Of a stretch of 64,000 nt of DNA, positions 27,334 to 36,943 are shown piece by piece. The stretch is from Paenibacillus dokdonensis (lineage in GTDB: Bacteria > Bacillota > Bacilli > Paenibacillales > Paenibacillaceae): the NCBI RefSeq assembly GCF_004916975.1, contig NZ_STGQ01000001.1:520993-584992 (forward strand), read 5' to 3'. Position 1 is the first letter of the stretch, and each line of letters begins with the position of its first letter. The translations under genes and the position numbers were made by a program. The notes under the pieces are model-generated. The model searched no databases and was not told where the DNA came from. It saw only the letters and a program-made list of their open reading frames with translations.

Positions 27334-28236
27334 ATGGAACTGTTCAGCATTGCAGCCCAAACCTCCACTCCGCAGGAAGCGGAGCAATATAGCCGCATGG
27401 TTTCGAAGGCGAATCAGGTTTTACATAAAAAATACAAATCTTTAGCCATCAGCTGTACGGTCCATGAAGGCATCATGCTTTGGAGCTGCCGTGAGGATGA
27501 CCCGCGTTTTTTCAAAGGGAACCAACTACAACAGGTATACGAAACTGCCGCCAACACGGTGGCAGAATACATTTTGCAGGAGAAAGAGCAGAAGCTGGTT
27601 GAACATATACTGCAGGAGGATTTTGACTTCCCGGAGCCGGAGGAGCATGAGCAGATACTGAAGCACTGCAGGATGATTCTGGAGAGAGATCCTGAATTGA
27701 GCGAATCCTGGAACCGCCGCTTCGACATGCTGATGCAGGGCGTCAAGCAGTGCTTGACCGAAAGACCGCTGCTGCATATCGATGGGTTTCTCACCTTCCG
27801 TTCCGGTCAGTACGTCAAAGAGCTGAAGGAAATTGTGGAATATGCGGTGGATGAATTTTTAATGGACCGACAGTATGAGGAATTTGTGGGGATGCTGAAA
27901 TATTTCGTCTATTTTCAACAGCCACAGGTTCCGCTTGTACATGTGATTCATAAGGGCGGGCAGGATTTGCTGCTGCTGGATGAAGATCTGAATCCACTTG
28001 AATACCGTTATGATGAAGGCGTCGTCGTGGAGCGGCTGGACCAGCAGGATTTGCAGATGGAGGATGCCGTTGTCACAACCTTGATTTCCGTTTCTCCGGC
28101 TAAAATCGTGATCCATACCAGGGAGCCTCATATGACGGTGATCCGGACGCTTACACAGATTTTTGAGCAAAGGATCGAGATATGCAGGTACTGCCCTGAT
28201 TGTCACGCCTATTTCCGGGAAACAGGGAAGATATAA
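27334..28236 (+). CDS. ytxC: sporulation protein YtxC
   Basis: 300 aa, soluble. It matches the YtxC family in its long helical N-terminal part and C-terminal KIVIHTREPHMTVIRTLTQIFEQRIEICRYCPDCHAY with a CPDC pair. It sits directly upstream of thrS, as in Bacillus. The ATG at 27334 follows AAAGGAG; in-frame codons further upstream lack a site. Molecular role is unknown. Confidence 0.82.
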   Translation: MELFSIAAQTSTPQEAEQYSRMVSKANQVLHKKYKSLAISCTVHEGIMLWSCREDDPRFFKGNQLQQVYETAANTVAEYILQEKEQKLVEHILQEDFDFPEPEEHEQILKHCRMILERDPELSESWNRRFDMLMQGVKQCLTERPLLHIDGFLTFRSGQYVKELKEIVEYAVDEFLMDRQYEEFVGMLKYFVYFQQPQVPLVHVIHKGGQDLLLLDEDLNPLEYRYDEGVVVERLDQQDLQMEDAVVTTLISVSPAKIVIHTREPHMTVIRTLTQIFEQRIEICRYCPDCHAYFRETGKI

Positions 28237-28239
28237 AAC

Positions 28240-28269
28240 TTGACGGCGGATGAACAGGGACTATATAAT
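28240..28269 (+). promoter_or_regulatory. sigma-A promoter of thrS
   Basis: TTGACG (28240-28245) and TATAAT (28264-28269), 18-bp spacer, right after the ytxC stop. Start of the T-box RNA expected near 28276. Confidence 0.8.
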
Positions 28270-28276
28270 AACTCAT

Positions 28277-28575
28277 AATTCGATAAAAGCTTCGACAAAG
28301 ATATGGACCCAAGAGATGGACGGTGCAGAGAGAGGGAACGCTGGCTGAAATTTCCTCACGTTATTCCGCCTTTGGTCTACCCCTTTGTAGCTGTGGTTAG
28401 GAACGTTCTCCATTCGTGGATAACCAATGAACCGCCGGGTCATTCCGTTATGAGATGCTGATGAAGGATAGCTGCTTCTTTTTTCCTGGATTTTAGGTGA
28501 GGCATGTATCAAATTTGGGTGGAACCACGGGTGCAAACACTCGTCCCTATAGTATGAGGGATGAGTGTTTTTTTG
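28277..28575 (+). ncRNA. T-box leader of thrS (specifier ACC)
   Basis: The T-box sequence GGGTGGAACCACGG lies at 28516-28530. ACAAAG/CTTTGT can close the base of stem I. On its 3' side the specifier loop holds ACC (28379-28381), a threonine codon, flanked by GGTCT. The RNA senses uncharged tRNA-Thr and prevents termination, raising threonyl-tRNA synthetase. Confidence 0.93.
28535..28575 (+). terminator. T-box regulated terminator
   Basis: AACACTCGTCCCT and AGGGATGAGTGTT form the stem, followed by TTTTTT. It competes with the antiterminator that contains the T-box sequence. Confidence 0.9.
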
Positions 28576-28635
28576 TATGCTTCTTTTGGAAAATGCTGTA
28601 TGAGTGTGGTTTGGAAAATTGAAGGAGGAATTCAC

Positions 28636-30576
28636 GTGTCAGTAAGTATCAAGCTTCCGGACGGATCGGTCCGGGAATACGCAGAAGGAAGTACAATTGA
28701 GGATGTGGCTGCTTCCATAAGCAGTGGTCTGAAGAAGAATGCGGCTGCCGGCAAATTGAACGGCATTGTGGTAGATTTGTCCACTACGCTCAAAGACGGA
28801 GCCCTGATTGAGATTGTAACGCTGGATTCGGAGGATGGTCTGGAAGTGATGCGTCACAGCACAGCGCACTTGATGGCTCAAGCGGTAAAACGCCTGTTTG
28901 GAGCCAAAGAAGTGAAGCTTGGTGTAGGCCCGGTCATTGAAGGCGGATTTTATTATGATATGGACCTTGAGCATCCACTCAATCCGGAAGATCTGCAAAA
29001 GATCGAGAAGGAAATGGAACGCATCGTAGGCGAGAACCTGCCAATCGTGCGTAAGGAAGTAAGCCGCCAGGAAGCGCTGAACGTATTCGGCGAGCTAGGG
29101 GATCCTTACAAGCTGGAACTGATCAATGCACTGCCGGAAGACAGTATCATTACTATTTATGAGCAGGGTGAGTTCTTTGACCTTTGCCGCGGACCGCATC
29201 TGCCTTCCACCGGTAAAATCAAAGTATTCAAACTGATGAACGTAGCCGGCGCATACTGGCGCGGAGACAGCAAGAATAAAATGCTGCAGCGCATTTACGG
29301 AACAGCTTTTGCTAAAAGGGCTCAGCTCGATGAGCATCTCCATATGCTTGAAGAAGCCAAGAAACGCGACCACCGTAAGCTAGGCAAGGAACTCGAAATC
29401 TTCACCTTCTCCCAGCTTGTGGGACAAGGCCTGCCGATGTGGCTGCCAAAAGGCGCCAAGCTTCGCCGCACGCTGGAGCGTTATATTGTGGATCTGGAAG
29501 AAAGCCTCGGTTATCAGCATGTATATACTCCTGTACTCGGTAACGTGGAGCTGTATAAAACCTCTGGTCACTGGGAGCACTATCAAGAAGACATGTTCCC
29601 TAAGATGGAGCTCGACAATGAAGAACTCGTACTTCGTCCGATGAACTGTCCGCATCACATGATGGTATATAAGAGCTCCATGCATAGCTACCGCGATCTG
29701 CCGATCCGTATCGCCGAGCTTGGCATGCAGCATCGTTACGAAATGTCGGGCGCATTAACCGGTCTGCACCGCGTGCGCGCAATGACGCTGAACGATTCCC
29801 ATATCTTCTGCCGTCCGGACCAGATCAAGGAAGAGTTCCTGCGCGTGATCCAGCTGATTACGAAGGTATATGAGGATTTCGGCATTCACGATTTCCGTTT
29901 CCGCCTGTCTTACCGTGATCCGGAGGATACTGAGAAGTACTTCCCGAATGATGAAATGTGGGAAATGTCCCAACGCATGCTGCGTGAGGTTGTTGAGGAA
30001 ACGGGAATTCCGTTCTTCGAAGCGGAAGGAGAAGCAGCCTTCTACGGACCGAAGCTTGACGTGCAGATCCGTACGGCTCTTGGTAAGGAAGAAACCTTAT
30101 CGACTGTACAGCTGGACTTCCTGCTGCCTGAGCGCTTTGAGCTTGAATATGTAGGCGATGATGGTCAGAAGCACCGTCCGGTCGTCATTCACCGTGGCAT
30201 TCTTGGTACTATGGAACGCTTCACTGCCTTCCTGCTCGAGAATTTTGCGGGTGCACTTCCGGTTTGGCTGTCTCCGGTGCAAGTTAAAGTGATTCCGGTA
30301 TCTACTGCTTTTGAAAGCTATGCGAAGCAAGTCGCTGAACAGCTTCAGCTTAGTGGTGTTGCCGTGGAAGCCGATCTTCGCAACGAAAAACTGGGTTACA
30401 AGATCCGTGAGGGACAGCTCGAGAAAATCCCGTATATGTTCATCATCGGCGAAAATGAAATGAATGCTGGCTCCGTTTCCATCCGTAAACGCGGTGAGGG
30501 AGATCTAGGGGCAATGCCTTTGGGCGAAGCGGTTTCTATGCTGAAAGAGCAAATCGTAAATCGCGTAATTTTCTAA
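28636..30576 (+). CDS. thrS: threonyl-tRNA synthetase
   Basis: 646 aa, normal length for bacterial ThrRS. An N-terminal TGS domain ([11 protein letters not shown]) is followed by the editing domain with [11 protein letters not shown] and CRGPH, the class II core ([28 protein letters not shown]) and the anticodon-binding domain ([12 protein letters not shown]). The GTG at 28636 is chosen because AAGGAGG precedes it; an ATG at 28561 lies inside the terminator hairpin. Controlled by the T-box upstream. Confidence 0.97.
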   Translation: MSVSIKLPDGSVREYAEGSTIEDVAASISSGLKKNAAAGKLNGIVVDLSTTLKDGALIEIVTLDSEDGLEVMRHSTAHLMAQAVKRLFGAKEVKLGVGPVIEGGFYYDMDLEHPLNPEDLQKIEKEMERIVGENLPIVRKEVSRQEALNVFGELGDPYKLELINALPEDSIITIYEQGEFFDLCRGPHLPSTGKIKVFKLMNVAGAYWRGDSKNKMLQRIYGTAFAKRAQLDEHLHMLEEAKKRDHRKLGKELEIFTFSQLVGQGLPMWLPKGAKLRRTLERYIVDLEESLGYQHVYTPVLGNVELYKTSGHWEHYQEDMFPKMELDNEELVLRPMNCPHHMMVYKSSMHSYRDLPIRIAELGMQHRYEMSGALTGLHRVRAMTLNDSHIFCRPDQIKEEFLRVIQLITKVYEDFGIHDFRFRLSYRDPEDTEKYFPNDEMWEMSQRMLREVVEETGIPFFEAEGEAAFYGPKLDVQIRTALGKEETLSTVQLDFLLPERFELEYVGDDGQKHRPVVIHRGILGTMERFTAFLLENFAGALPVWLSPVQVKVIPVSTAFESYAKQVAEQLQLSGVAVEADLRNEKLGYKIREGQLEKIPYMFIIGENEMNAGSVSIRKRGEGDLGAMPLGEAVSMLKEQIVNRVIF

Positions 30577-30713
30577 AAAATAAAGTGGGCTCAACATGAT
30601 AATTTGATTATTTTGAACCCCTATTCAATCCTCTGCTATGAACCTGTGTTCATAAAACATGTATAATTCCTAAATCATCTGGACATCCTCGCTAGTAAGG
30701 GGGAGGATTTCAA

Positions 30714-31517
30714 ATGGTAAAGGTAAAAACATGGCAGAGGATTTTATTATGTATGCTTTTGTTTGGGCTGCTTGCGGATTCACCAAACCTGTATGCAGCT
30801 GCATTTTCAATGACACCGGATAATACGGCGGGAAATAAAAGTACGAACTCGATGATCACTTCAACGAACGATTACTATCTCAAACCATTAAAATATGCGT
30901 CGAAACCGGAAATGTTCCAAATCGTTGATATCAACAAAAAGAAAGCGGATCAGTTTGCTGCTGCAACTCAAAATGAATTTATGCCCAAATTCACTTCCAA
31001 GGCATTACCGACACTGGTCAAACCGGAAACCAAGGTCAGTCCAACGGTTAAAAAGCAGGGAGTGGTTGCAGTTACGGCTCCCAAGCAGGACCAGATTATC
31101 CATACCGTAAAAGTGATGGCGACCGGATATACTGCCGGCTATGAATCGACGGGGAAGCGGCCTACACATCCGCAATATGGGATTACGTATTCAGGTGTAA
31201 AAGTACGCAGGGATAAGAACACGATCTCAACCATTGCCGCTGATCCGCGTGTATTTCCACTCGGCACCATTCTGTATATTCCAGAATACGGATATGCTGT
31301 TGTAGCCGATGTCGGTTCCGCAATTAAGGGCCGGAAAATCGATCTTTATTTTGCCACAACCAAACAGGTTTACAAGGAATGGGGCAAAAAAGAAGTTGAG
31401 GTCCAGGTCATCAAGCGCGGTAACGGAAAATGCAATGAGAAGCTGATAAATACACTGGGCAAGGCGATCCAGACGTACAAGTCCGTACCTGCCTCGTTAC
31501 TGGAAGAAGCCATTTAA
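30714..31517 (+). CDS. secreted 3D-domain cell wall protein
   Basis: 267 aa. An N-terminal signal peptide (hydrophobic [12 protein letters not shown], cleavage after NLYAAA) precedes a low-complexity Lys/Pro-rich linker and a C-terminal 3D domain: VMATGYTAG, the [14 protein letters not shown] segment and [18 protein letters not shown], holding three conserved Asp. This fold is the MltA/YuiC/Rpf-type lytic transglycosylase core. It probably trims peptidoglycan. GGGGGAGG precedes the ATG. Monocistronic. Confidence 0.85.
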   Translation: MVKVKTWQRILLCMLLFGLLADSPNLYAAAFSMTPDNTAGNKSTNSMITSTNDYYLKPLKYASKPEMFQIVDINKKKADQFAAATQNEFMPKFTSKALPTLVKPETKVSPTVKKQGVVAVTAPKQDQIIHTVKVMATGYTAGYESTGKRPTHPQYGITYSGVKVRRDKNTISTIAADPRVFPLGTILYIPEYGYAVVADVGSAIKGRKIDLYFATTKQVYKEWGKKEVEVQVIKRGNGKCNEKLINTLGKAIQTYKSVPASLLEEAI

Positions 31518-31526
31518 CACCTATAT

Positions 31527-31562
31527 AAGCCTTTCCCTTTATTTGGGGATGGGCTTTTTTTG
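31527..31562 (+). terminator. terminator of 3D-domain gene
   Basis: AAGCCTTTCCC and GGGGATGGGCTT pair, followed by a T-run. Confidence 0.85.
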
Positions 31563-31695
31563 TATGCTAAGCAGAAAGATTGAGCTGCATAAATTTTATG
31601 TCTTTTCACATACTACGGACTGGGGCAAAGAACAACGTCTCCCCAGGCAAGCGTTAGGCTCGCGTATTGAGAAGAACCCAGGGAGGTGAAACCAG

Positions 31696-31857
31696 ATGAA
31701 AAAGCAAAAAAATCAAGGCAACTATAAAACACCAAACGAGAAGTTCAATGCTGAATTTGCTGAAGAGAATTCTTCGCAAAAGAGCACAAACGCTCAAAAC
31801 AGCAATTACAAGACACCAAATGAGAAATTTAACGAGGAATTCAAAGAAAAAAATTAA
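31696..31857 (+). CDS. 53-aa miniprotein with internal duplication (spore-protein-like)
   Basis: Starts with ATG after GGGAGGTG and ends before its own terminator. The polar Lys/Asn/Glu-rich chain contains NYKTPNEKFN at residues 9-18 and again at 37-46, each followed by an EF(A/K)E-type tail. Seven of the ten repeated codons differ yet all ten residues match, so selection acts on the peptide. The AEFAEE segment recalls the TEFASE protease site of gamma-type small acid-soluble spore proteins, but the match is weak. Function is not known. Confidence 0.75.
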   Translation: MKKQKNQGNYKTPNEKFNAEFAEENSSQKSTNAQNSNYKTPNEKFNEEFKEKN

Positions 31858-31885
31858 TCTCTGAAACATCATATGATTGACAAAA

Positions 31886-31919
31886 GCATCCGCTCTAAAG
31901 AGCGGGTGTTTTTTGTTTT
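31886..31919 (+). terminator. terminator of 53-aa gene
   Basis: GCATCCGCTCT and AGAGCGGGTGT pair, followed by TTTTTGTTTTG. Confidence 0.9.
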
Positions 31920-32075
31920 GTAAATGTTATCCATAAGACTCGGTCTCGAGACGGAGTACAACATCATTCCCGCGCCGCTATCCGTAAAATGCCATATTGT
32001 TGTACACTAATATCAAATCCACAGATACGTGGACATTTCTAAAAGGCAAAGTTTATTTTTAAAGGAGATAAAATC

Positions 32076-33152
32076 ATGAAAAAGCGATGGTTAGACAGGC
32101 TTTTCGGAGGCGTTGTGCTGATTGGCATCGGCATGATATTCCTTCTGAATCAGCTGGAGGTAATCGATGTCAGTCTCGGTTATGTAATCGGACATTACTG
32201 GCCGGTGATTCTCATCGTTTTGGGAATCAAGGAGCTGTTAAAGGGAAGAAAATCCTTTGTTGGTGCGATGGTGCTTTTACTCATCGGGACATATTTTCTG
32301 GGAAGAAATGAAGGCTGGGATTGGCTGACGCCAGGTAGCTTCTTCAAAATCATTATTCCGGCAATTTTGATCATGGCTGGCCTGTATGTCATATTTAAGC
32401 CGCATGATCATACGCCTCCCCCGCGTCCGAATAGGGATCATGAACCACCCGCGTTTACCCCGGAACCGCCTGAACCGGAGGATCTGACCGCAAAGTCAAC
32501 CCTGGACCAGCAGTTTGAGGAGAAATTCGGAATCCCTTATACCGAGCGGAAAGAAGCCGAGCGCAAAGGCTTCCATATTGAAGTCGATGAAGATGACGAG
32601 GATATGGAGTTCGATGATATGGATGATGATGTTAAGGATCGCTACAAGCAATATAAAAAGAAATACAAGCAGCAGAGAAAGCATCATCAGCACATGAAGC
32701 ATCAGATGCGACATGATCGGCGTCATGGCAGACCAGAGTGGGAAGAGCATGGGGAGACACATTATGATGGTGGTAAGATCAACAGATCTGCTTTTATCGG
32801 AGACATTCACTTGGGCCGTGATTACTTCGAGCTCAAACCAACCAATCTGTCGCAGTTTATCGGGGATACCGTGCTGGATCTGACGAATGCCCACATTCCC
32901 TACGGTGAAACCAAGATTAACATCTCCGCTTTTATCGGTGACATCAAGGTGTATGTTCCTGAGGATACGGATCTCGGTATTTCGGTAAATTCAAGCTCAT
33001 TTATCGGGGATATGTTCGTCCTGAATGAATCGCGGAGCGGGTTTATGAGCAGCTGTCAAATGAAGACTCCACATTATAAGGATGCCCGCAAGAAAATACG
33101 CATTAATGTCAGCGCATTTATTGGCGACATCAAAGTGAATAAAGTAGGTTGA
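32076..33152 (+). CDS. liaF: LiaF-like envelope stress regulator
   Basis: 358 aa. About four N-terminal membrane segments (residues 9-110) are followed by a charged linker rich in Asp/Glu and Lys/His (residues 170-225) and a C-terminal LiaF-type beta domain with repeated FIGD(I/T/M) motifs (SAFIGDIHLG, SQFIGDTVLD, SAFIGDIKVY, SSFIGDMFV, SAFIGDIKV). LiaF inhibits the LiaSR two-component system in the absence of cell wall stress. First gene of liaF-liaS-liaR, RBS AAAGGAGA. Confidence 0.9.
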   Translation: MKKRWLDRLFGGVVLIGIGMIFLLNQLEVIDVSLGYVIGHYWPVILIVLGIKELLKGRKSFVGAMVLLLIGTYFLGRNEGWDWLTPGSFFKIIIPAILIMAGLYVIFKPHDHTPPPRPNRDHEPPAFTPEPPEPEDLTAKSTLDQQFEEKFGIPYTERKEAERKGFHIEVDEDDEDMEFDDMDDDVKDRYKQYKKKYKQQRKHHQHMKHQMRHDRRHGRPEWEEHGETHYDGGKINRSAFIGDIHLGRDYFELKPTNLSQFIGDTVLDLTNAHIPYGETKINISAFIGDIKVYVPEDTDLGISVNSSSFIGDMFVLNESRSGFMSSCQMKTPHYKDARKKIRINVSAFIGDIKVNKVG

Positions 33153-33156
33153 TGGC

Positions 33157-34215
33157 ATGCGGAATATTTTGAAGAATACCAAATGGGTGCTGTTATTGTA
33201 TTTTCTTCTGACCGGTCTCCTGATGAGCGCGGTTCTATATATCGGGGCGGACAGTGGATATCTGGTCGTCAAAGGAACCTGGGTTTGGGTCTACACAAGC
33301 CTGGGCTTCCTGCTGTTATCTATCGTCATTGGCTACATGGCCGGCCAGCGGATTCAGCGTAGAATAGATATCCTGGAATACAATATGCTGCAGGTGGCGA
33401 AGGGCAATCTGTCCGTTCGGATTGAGGAGTCCGATGACCCGACCTTTACACGGCTGTATCATGAGTTCAATAATTTAATGGAAGCCATGGAAAAGAAAAT
33501 GATGCTGCTGCAGCGGATGGGCGAGCAGGAGGTTGTAGAGAAGGAGAAGGCAGCGGAGCGTGCAGTTCTGGAAGAACGCCGCCGCATGGCTCGTGATTTG
33601 CATGATACCGTAAGCCAGCAGCTGTTTGCCATTCATATGTCCGCCTCCTCTCTGCCTAAAGTGCTGGAGCGCAATGCTGAGCAGGGGCAAGTCGTCATGG
33701 CGCAGCTAATTTCGATGTCGCAAATGGCTCAGAAGCAAATGCGGGCCTTGATCGCGCAACTGCGGCCGGTGGAGCTAGAAGGCAAGAATCTGGCGGAAGC
33801 ACTTGAAATGTGGTTCCCGGACTACTGCCGGCAGAACGGGCTGAAGGGTATGAAGGAAGTGGAGCTGCAGGGGAATTTGTCTGAAGCGATCGAGCATCAA
33901 TTATTTTTGATTATCCAGGAGGCTATGGCCAATATTGTGAAGCATGCCCATGCACGTCTTGTCAGTATGTCGCTGCGGGAGGAGCAGAGACAGGTCGTCC
34001 TGAGCATCAGTGATGACGGACAGGGATTTAATGAAGTGCCACATAAAACGGGATCTTATGGATTGTCAACGATGCAGGAGCGTGCCGAAAAACTAGGCGG
34101 TAAAGCGGAAATCATCAGCCGTCAGGGTTCCGGAACAACGATTCGCGTACATATACCTAAGTTTGAAGAAGAAATAACCGGTAAGGTTCATAAGATGGGA
34201 GAGGAAGAGGAATAA
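33157..34215 (+). CDS. liaS: LiaS-like sensor histidine kinase
   Basis: 352-aa NarL-partner kinase. TM1 (residues 9-29) and TM2 (about 45-63) are separated by a short extracytoplasmic loop, so it probably senses within the membrane. Then come HAMP, HisKA_3 with the phospho-His in ARDLHDTVSQQLFA, and HATPase_c (NIVKHAHA, SDDGQGF, GLSTMQERAE). It lies 4 bp after liaF and abuts liaR. Detects lipid II-cycle antibiotics in relatives. Confidence 0.92.
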   Translation: MRNILKNTKWVLLLYFLLTGLLMSAVLYIGADSGYLVVKGTWVWVYTSLGFLLLSIVIGYMAGQRIQRRIDILEYNMLQVAKGNLSVRIEESDDPTFTRLYHEFNNLMEAMEKKMMLLQRMGEQEVVEKEKAAERAVLEERRRMARDLHDTVSQQLFAIHMSASSLPKVLERNAEQGQVVMAQLISMSQMAQKQMRALIAQLRPVELEGKNLAEALEMWFPDYCRQNGLKGMKEVELQGNLSEAIEHQLFLIIQEAMANIVKHAHARLVSMSLREEQRQVVLSISDDGQGFNEVPHKTGSYGLSTMQERAEKLGGKAEIISRQGSGTTIRVHIPKFEEEITGKVHKMGEEEE

Positions 34216-34874
34216 TGACAGACATCATTAAAGTGTTGATTGTGGATGATCATGAAATGGTCCGGATGGGACTTAAAACATATCTAATGCTGGAGTCGTC
34301 CATTGAAGTCGTTGGTGAAGCTGATAACGGTTCAAAGGTTGTAGACTGGCTCAAAAATGCTGCTCCTGAGCAGTTCCCTGATCTGATCCTGATGGATTTG
34401 ATGATGCCGATCATGAATGGGGTAGAAACAACCAGGGCTGTGCTTGGCGAGTTCCCATCCATGAAAATCGTTATTCTGACGAGCTTCTTAGAGGATGACT
34501 TAGTCGTGGATGCCGTGGAAGCAGGCGCTGTCAGTTATGTGCTTAAAACGGTATCGGCAGATGAGCTGATTTATGCTCTACAGGGGGCAAACCGTGGTAT
34601 GCCTGTCATGACCGGTGATGTGTCGCAGGCACTTACGCGCGGGATTCGCCAGCGTACCGTTCAAGGAGATTCCACCGGAATGACGGAGCGTGAGAAGGAA
34701 GTACTGCTGTTAATTGCTGAAGGCAAGAGCAATAAGGATATCGGAGAAGAGCTTCACATCAGCATCAAGACTGTTAAAACCCATGTGAGTAACCTGCTGA
34801 TGAAATGTGATCTGGAGGATCGGACGCAGCTTGCTATATATGCACATCGCAAAGGATGGGTGCAGACCGAGTAA
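34215..34874 (+). CDS. liaR: LiaR-like response regulator
   Basis: 219-aa NarL/LuxR-type regulator. Receiver: DDHEM at the N-terminus, phospho-acceptor Asp in LILMDLMMP, Lys in YVLKTV. C-terminal LuxR helix-turn-helix: MTEREKEVLLLIAEGKSNKDIGEEL to TVKTHVSNLLMKC. The start codon shares a base with the liaS stop, so they are coupled. The classical LiaR target liaIH is not in the window. Confidence 0.92.
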   Translation: MTDIIKVLIVDDHEMVRMGLKTYLMLESSIEVVGEADNGSKVVDWLKNAAPEQFPDLILMDLMMPIMNGVETTRAVLGEFPSMKIVILTSFLEDDLVVDAVEAGAVSYVLKTVSADELIYALQGANRGMPVMTGDVSQALTRGIRQRTVQGDSTGMTEREKEVLLLIAEGKSNKDIGEELHISIKTVKTHVSNLLMKCDLEDRTQLAIYAHRKGWVQTE

Positions 34875-34888
34875 GGTTTGATGGTGAT

Positions 34889-35042
34889 CGGTCTGTCTCC
34901 TGCGAATTACGTCAATAGGTGTTTTTCATTAGAATACAGAATTTAAAAGTTATCAGCATAGCTGATCAATTCTGTATTCGCAAGAAAACATACCACTAAA
35001 AGCGGTCTGTCTTCTGTGATTTACATCGACTTTTGTGTTTTC
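34889..35042. repeat. direct repeat pair flanking a nested hairpin
   Basis: CGGTCTGTCTCCTGCGAATT (from 34889) recurs as CGGTCTGTCTTCTGTGATTT (from 35003); over 25 bp 21 match. Between them GAATACAGAATT (34932-34943) pairs perfectly with AATTCTGTATTC (34968-34979), with ATCAGC/GCTGAT (34952-34966) nested inside. A related copy of the right-hand part is at 49487-49549. It looks like a small dispersed intergenic element; no coding capacity. Confidence 0.65.
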
Positions 35043-35154
35043 TTATCTCCTTTTTAATTGTTTTTAATCTGCTATTAAGGTTTATAGTACATGATATAAA
35101 CAGTTAAACAATTCCCACACGGAAATTGATATAAAGGTACAGGAGGCATAAAAC

Positions 35155-36792
35155 ATGGACGAAAGAAACAGATCCGGTCAGCCTGAAGATGAATTTGAAA
35201 ACGACACAATGAAGCGTCAAGATTCTTCTGAATCGGGTTCCTCATATTACTATTCCTACGGACCGTTCCAATCGCTTGGAAAAGATAATGCCGAGCAGCA
35301 TGGAGTGGAGAGTCATAATCAGGAGGATGTCGAAATCACACCTCCGAATCCGGTCCGGCCGCTCCCGACCGTAAGTCCTTATCTATCCTCCACGGATCCC
35401 GGCAATGCCGGCAGAAACGGTGGCGGAACAGGAGGAAATGGCGGCAACAGTAATTGGCAGTTCAACCAGAAGCCCAAGACATCGGTCAAAACCGTATTGA
35501 TTTCCTTTCTTGCCGGTGTAGTCGTAATATCCGCTCTGATGTTTACTTCGGACCGGATGAACCTGTTTACTCCAAATGCGGCAATGTCATCGGCAGAGCA
35601 GCCTAGTACAACAGTATCCGCCGCACCGGAAAGCAGCGGCAACGGTGGAAATACATCAACGACTTCACTTCCTCTGAGCAAGCCGACAGATGTATCCGGT
35701 GTTGTTCAGGAAGCAGGACCAGCAGTCGTTAAGATTGAAACACTCGTGAAGCAAAGCAGCCGCAGCTCCCAATCGCAAACGAATCCATTTTCGAACGATC
35801 CATTCTCTTACTTCTTCGGTGACCAATCCGGAAGCGGAAGTGACTTTGGCGATTCGCAATCAAACAGTGATTCCCAATCCCAGTCACAAAACCAATCGAA
35901 GCTGGTGCCATACGGAATTGGATCCGGATTTATCTACAATAAAGATGGCTACATCCTAACGAATGAGCATGTGGTCGAGAATGCAGATGTTATTCAGGTC
36001 ACAATCGAGAATGACAGCAAGACATACGAAGCTAAGCTTCTAGGTAAATCCAAGGATCTAGACTTGGCCGTACTGAAAATCGAAGGCAAAAATAACTTCC
36101 CAGTGGTTCCACTTGGTGATTCCAATAGCCTGAAAGTCGGTCAACCGGTGGTTGCTATCGGTAACCCTCAAGGCTTTGACCATACCGTAACCAGCGGTGT
36201 GCTGAGTGCCCGCGAACGCTCCATCGATATCAAGGAAGAAACAGGTTCCGGCACACGTAAATACCAGCATTTGCTGCAAACCGACGCATCCATTAACCCT
36301 GGTAACTCTGGTGGACCATTATTGAACATGAATGGCGAAGTCATCGGCATGAACGTTGCCGTGAGTGCGGATTCCCAAGGCATCGGCTTTGCGATCCCTA
36401 CCAGCACGATCAAGAATGTTGTTCAAAAGCTGGAAACCAATCAATCGATTCCAAAGGATCCCGTACCATTCATTGGTGCAACGTTGATGACTTTGACCGA
36501 TGAGGTTGCCAAGCAAATGGGAACTACGATTACCGAAGGTTGTGTTGTGGCAGAGGTTGTCTTCAAATCCCCGGCATATGAAGCGGATCTTCGTCCGTAT
36601 GACATCATCACCGGTGTGAACGGCACGAGCTACAAGACTAATTCGGATCTCGTATCATTTATCCAGAAGCAAAAGGTTGGTTCCAACGTCACGCTGAATG
36701 TAGTCCGTAATGGTAAAAAAATGGACCTGCAAGTTACCGTTGGCGACAAGAACAAATATAATATTCCTTCTGAAAGTACCGATCAAGAATAA
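35155..36792 (+). CDS. htrA: HtrA-family membrane serine protease
   Basis: 545 aa. A disordered acidic cytoplasmic N-terminus (1-108, Gly/Asn-rich) precedes one membrane anchor (about 109-130), a Ser/Gln-rich linker, and a trypsin-like domain with His272 (NEHVVENAD), Asp303 (LDLAVLKI) and Ser385 (GNSGGPL). A C-terminal PDZ domain follows (about 440-535, ADLRPYDIITGVNG). It degrades misfolded proteins outside the membrane. AGGAGGC lies before the ATG. A two-component system follows, as with cssRS-htrB or mprAB-pepD elsewhere; whether it regulates this gene is inferred. Confidence 0.92.
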   Translation: MDERNRSGQPEDEFENDTMKRQDSSESGSSYYYSYGPFQSLGKDNAEQHGVESHNQEDVEITPPNPVRPLPTVSPYLSSTDPGNAGRNGGGTGGNGGNSNWQFNQKPKTSVKTVLISFLAGVVVISALMFTSDRMNLFTPNAAMSSAEQPSTTVSAAPESSGNGGNTSTTSLPLSKPTDVSGVVQEAGPAVVKIETLVKQSSRSSQSQTNPFSNDPFSYFFGDQSGSGSDFGDSQSNSDSQSQSQNQSKLVPYGIGSGFIYNKDGYILTNEHVVENADVIQVTIENDSKTYEAKLLGKSKDLDLAVLKIEGKNNFPVVPLGDSNSLKVGQPVVAIGNPQGFDHTVTSGVLSARERSIDIKEETGSGTRKYQHLLQTDASINPGNSGGPLLNMNGEVIGMNVAVSADSQGIGFAIPTSTIKNVVQKLETNQSIPKDPVPFIGATLMTLTDEVAKQMGTTITEGCVVAEVVFKSPAYEADLRPYDIITGVNGTSYKTNSDLVSFIQKQKVGSNVTLNVVRNGKKMDLQVTVGDKNKYNIPSESTDQE

Positions 36793-36814
36793 TCAGAAGG
36801 CTGCGCCCACTTTG

Positions 36815-36843
36815 ACAGCGGAAGGGAAGCTCCCTTCCGCTGT
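36815..36843. repeat. perfect hairpin after htrA
   Basis: ACAGCGGAAGGGA and TCCCTTCCGCTGT make a 13-bp stem with a 3-nt loop. No T-run follows, so it may be an RNA-stabilising or weak termination structure. Confidence 0.6.
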
Positions 36844-36943
36844 TGCTGTACAAAGATGCAAAGGTAAATATTCACTGTTACAATAGAAGTAACATCTTAT
36901 TTTGTGAAAGTATAGAGTACAGGAACGAAGGAGCCATCCGTAT

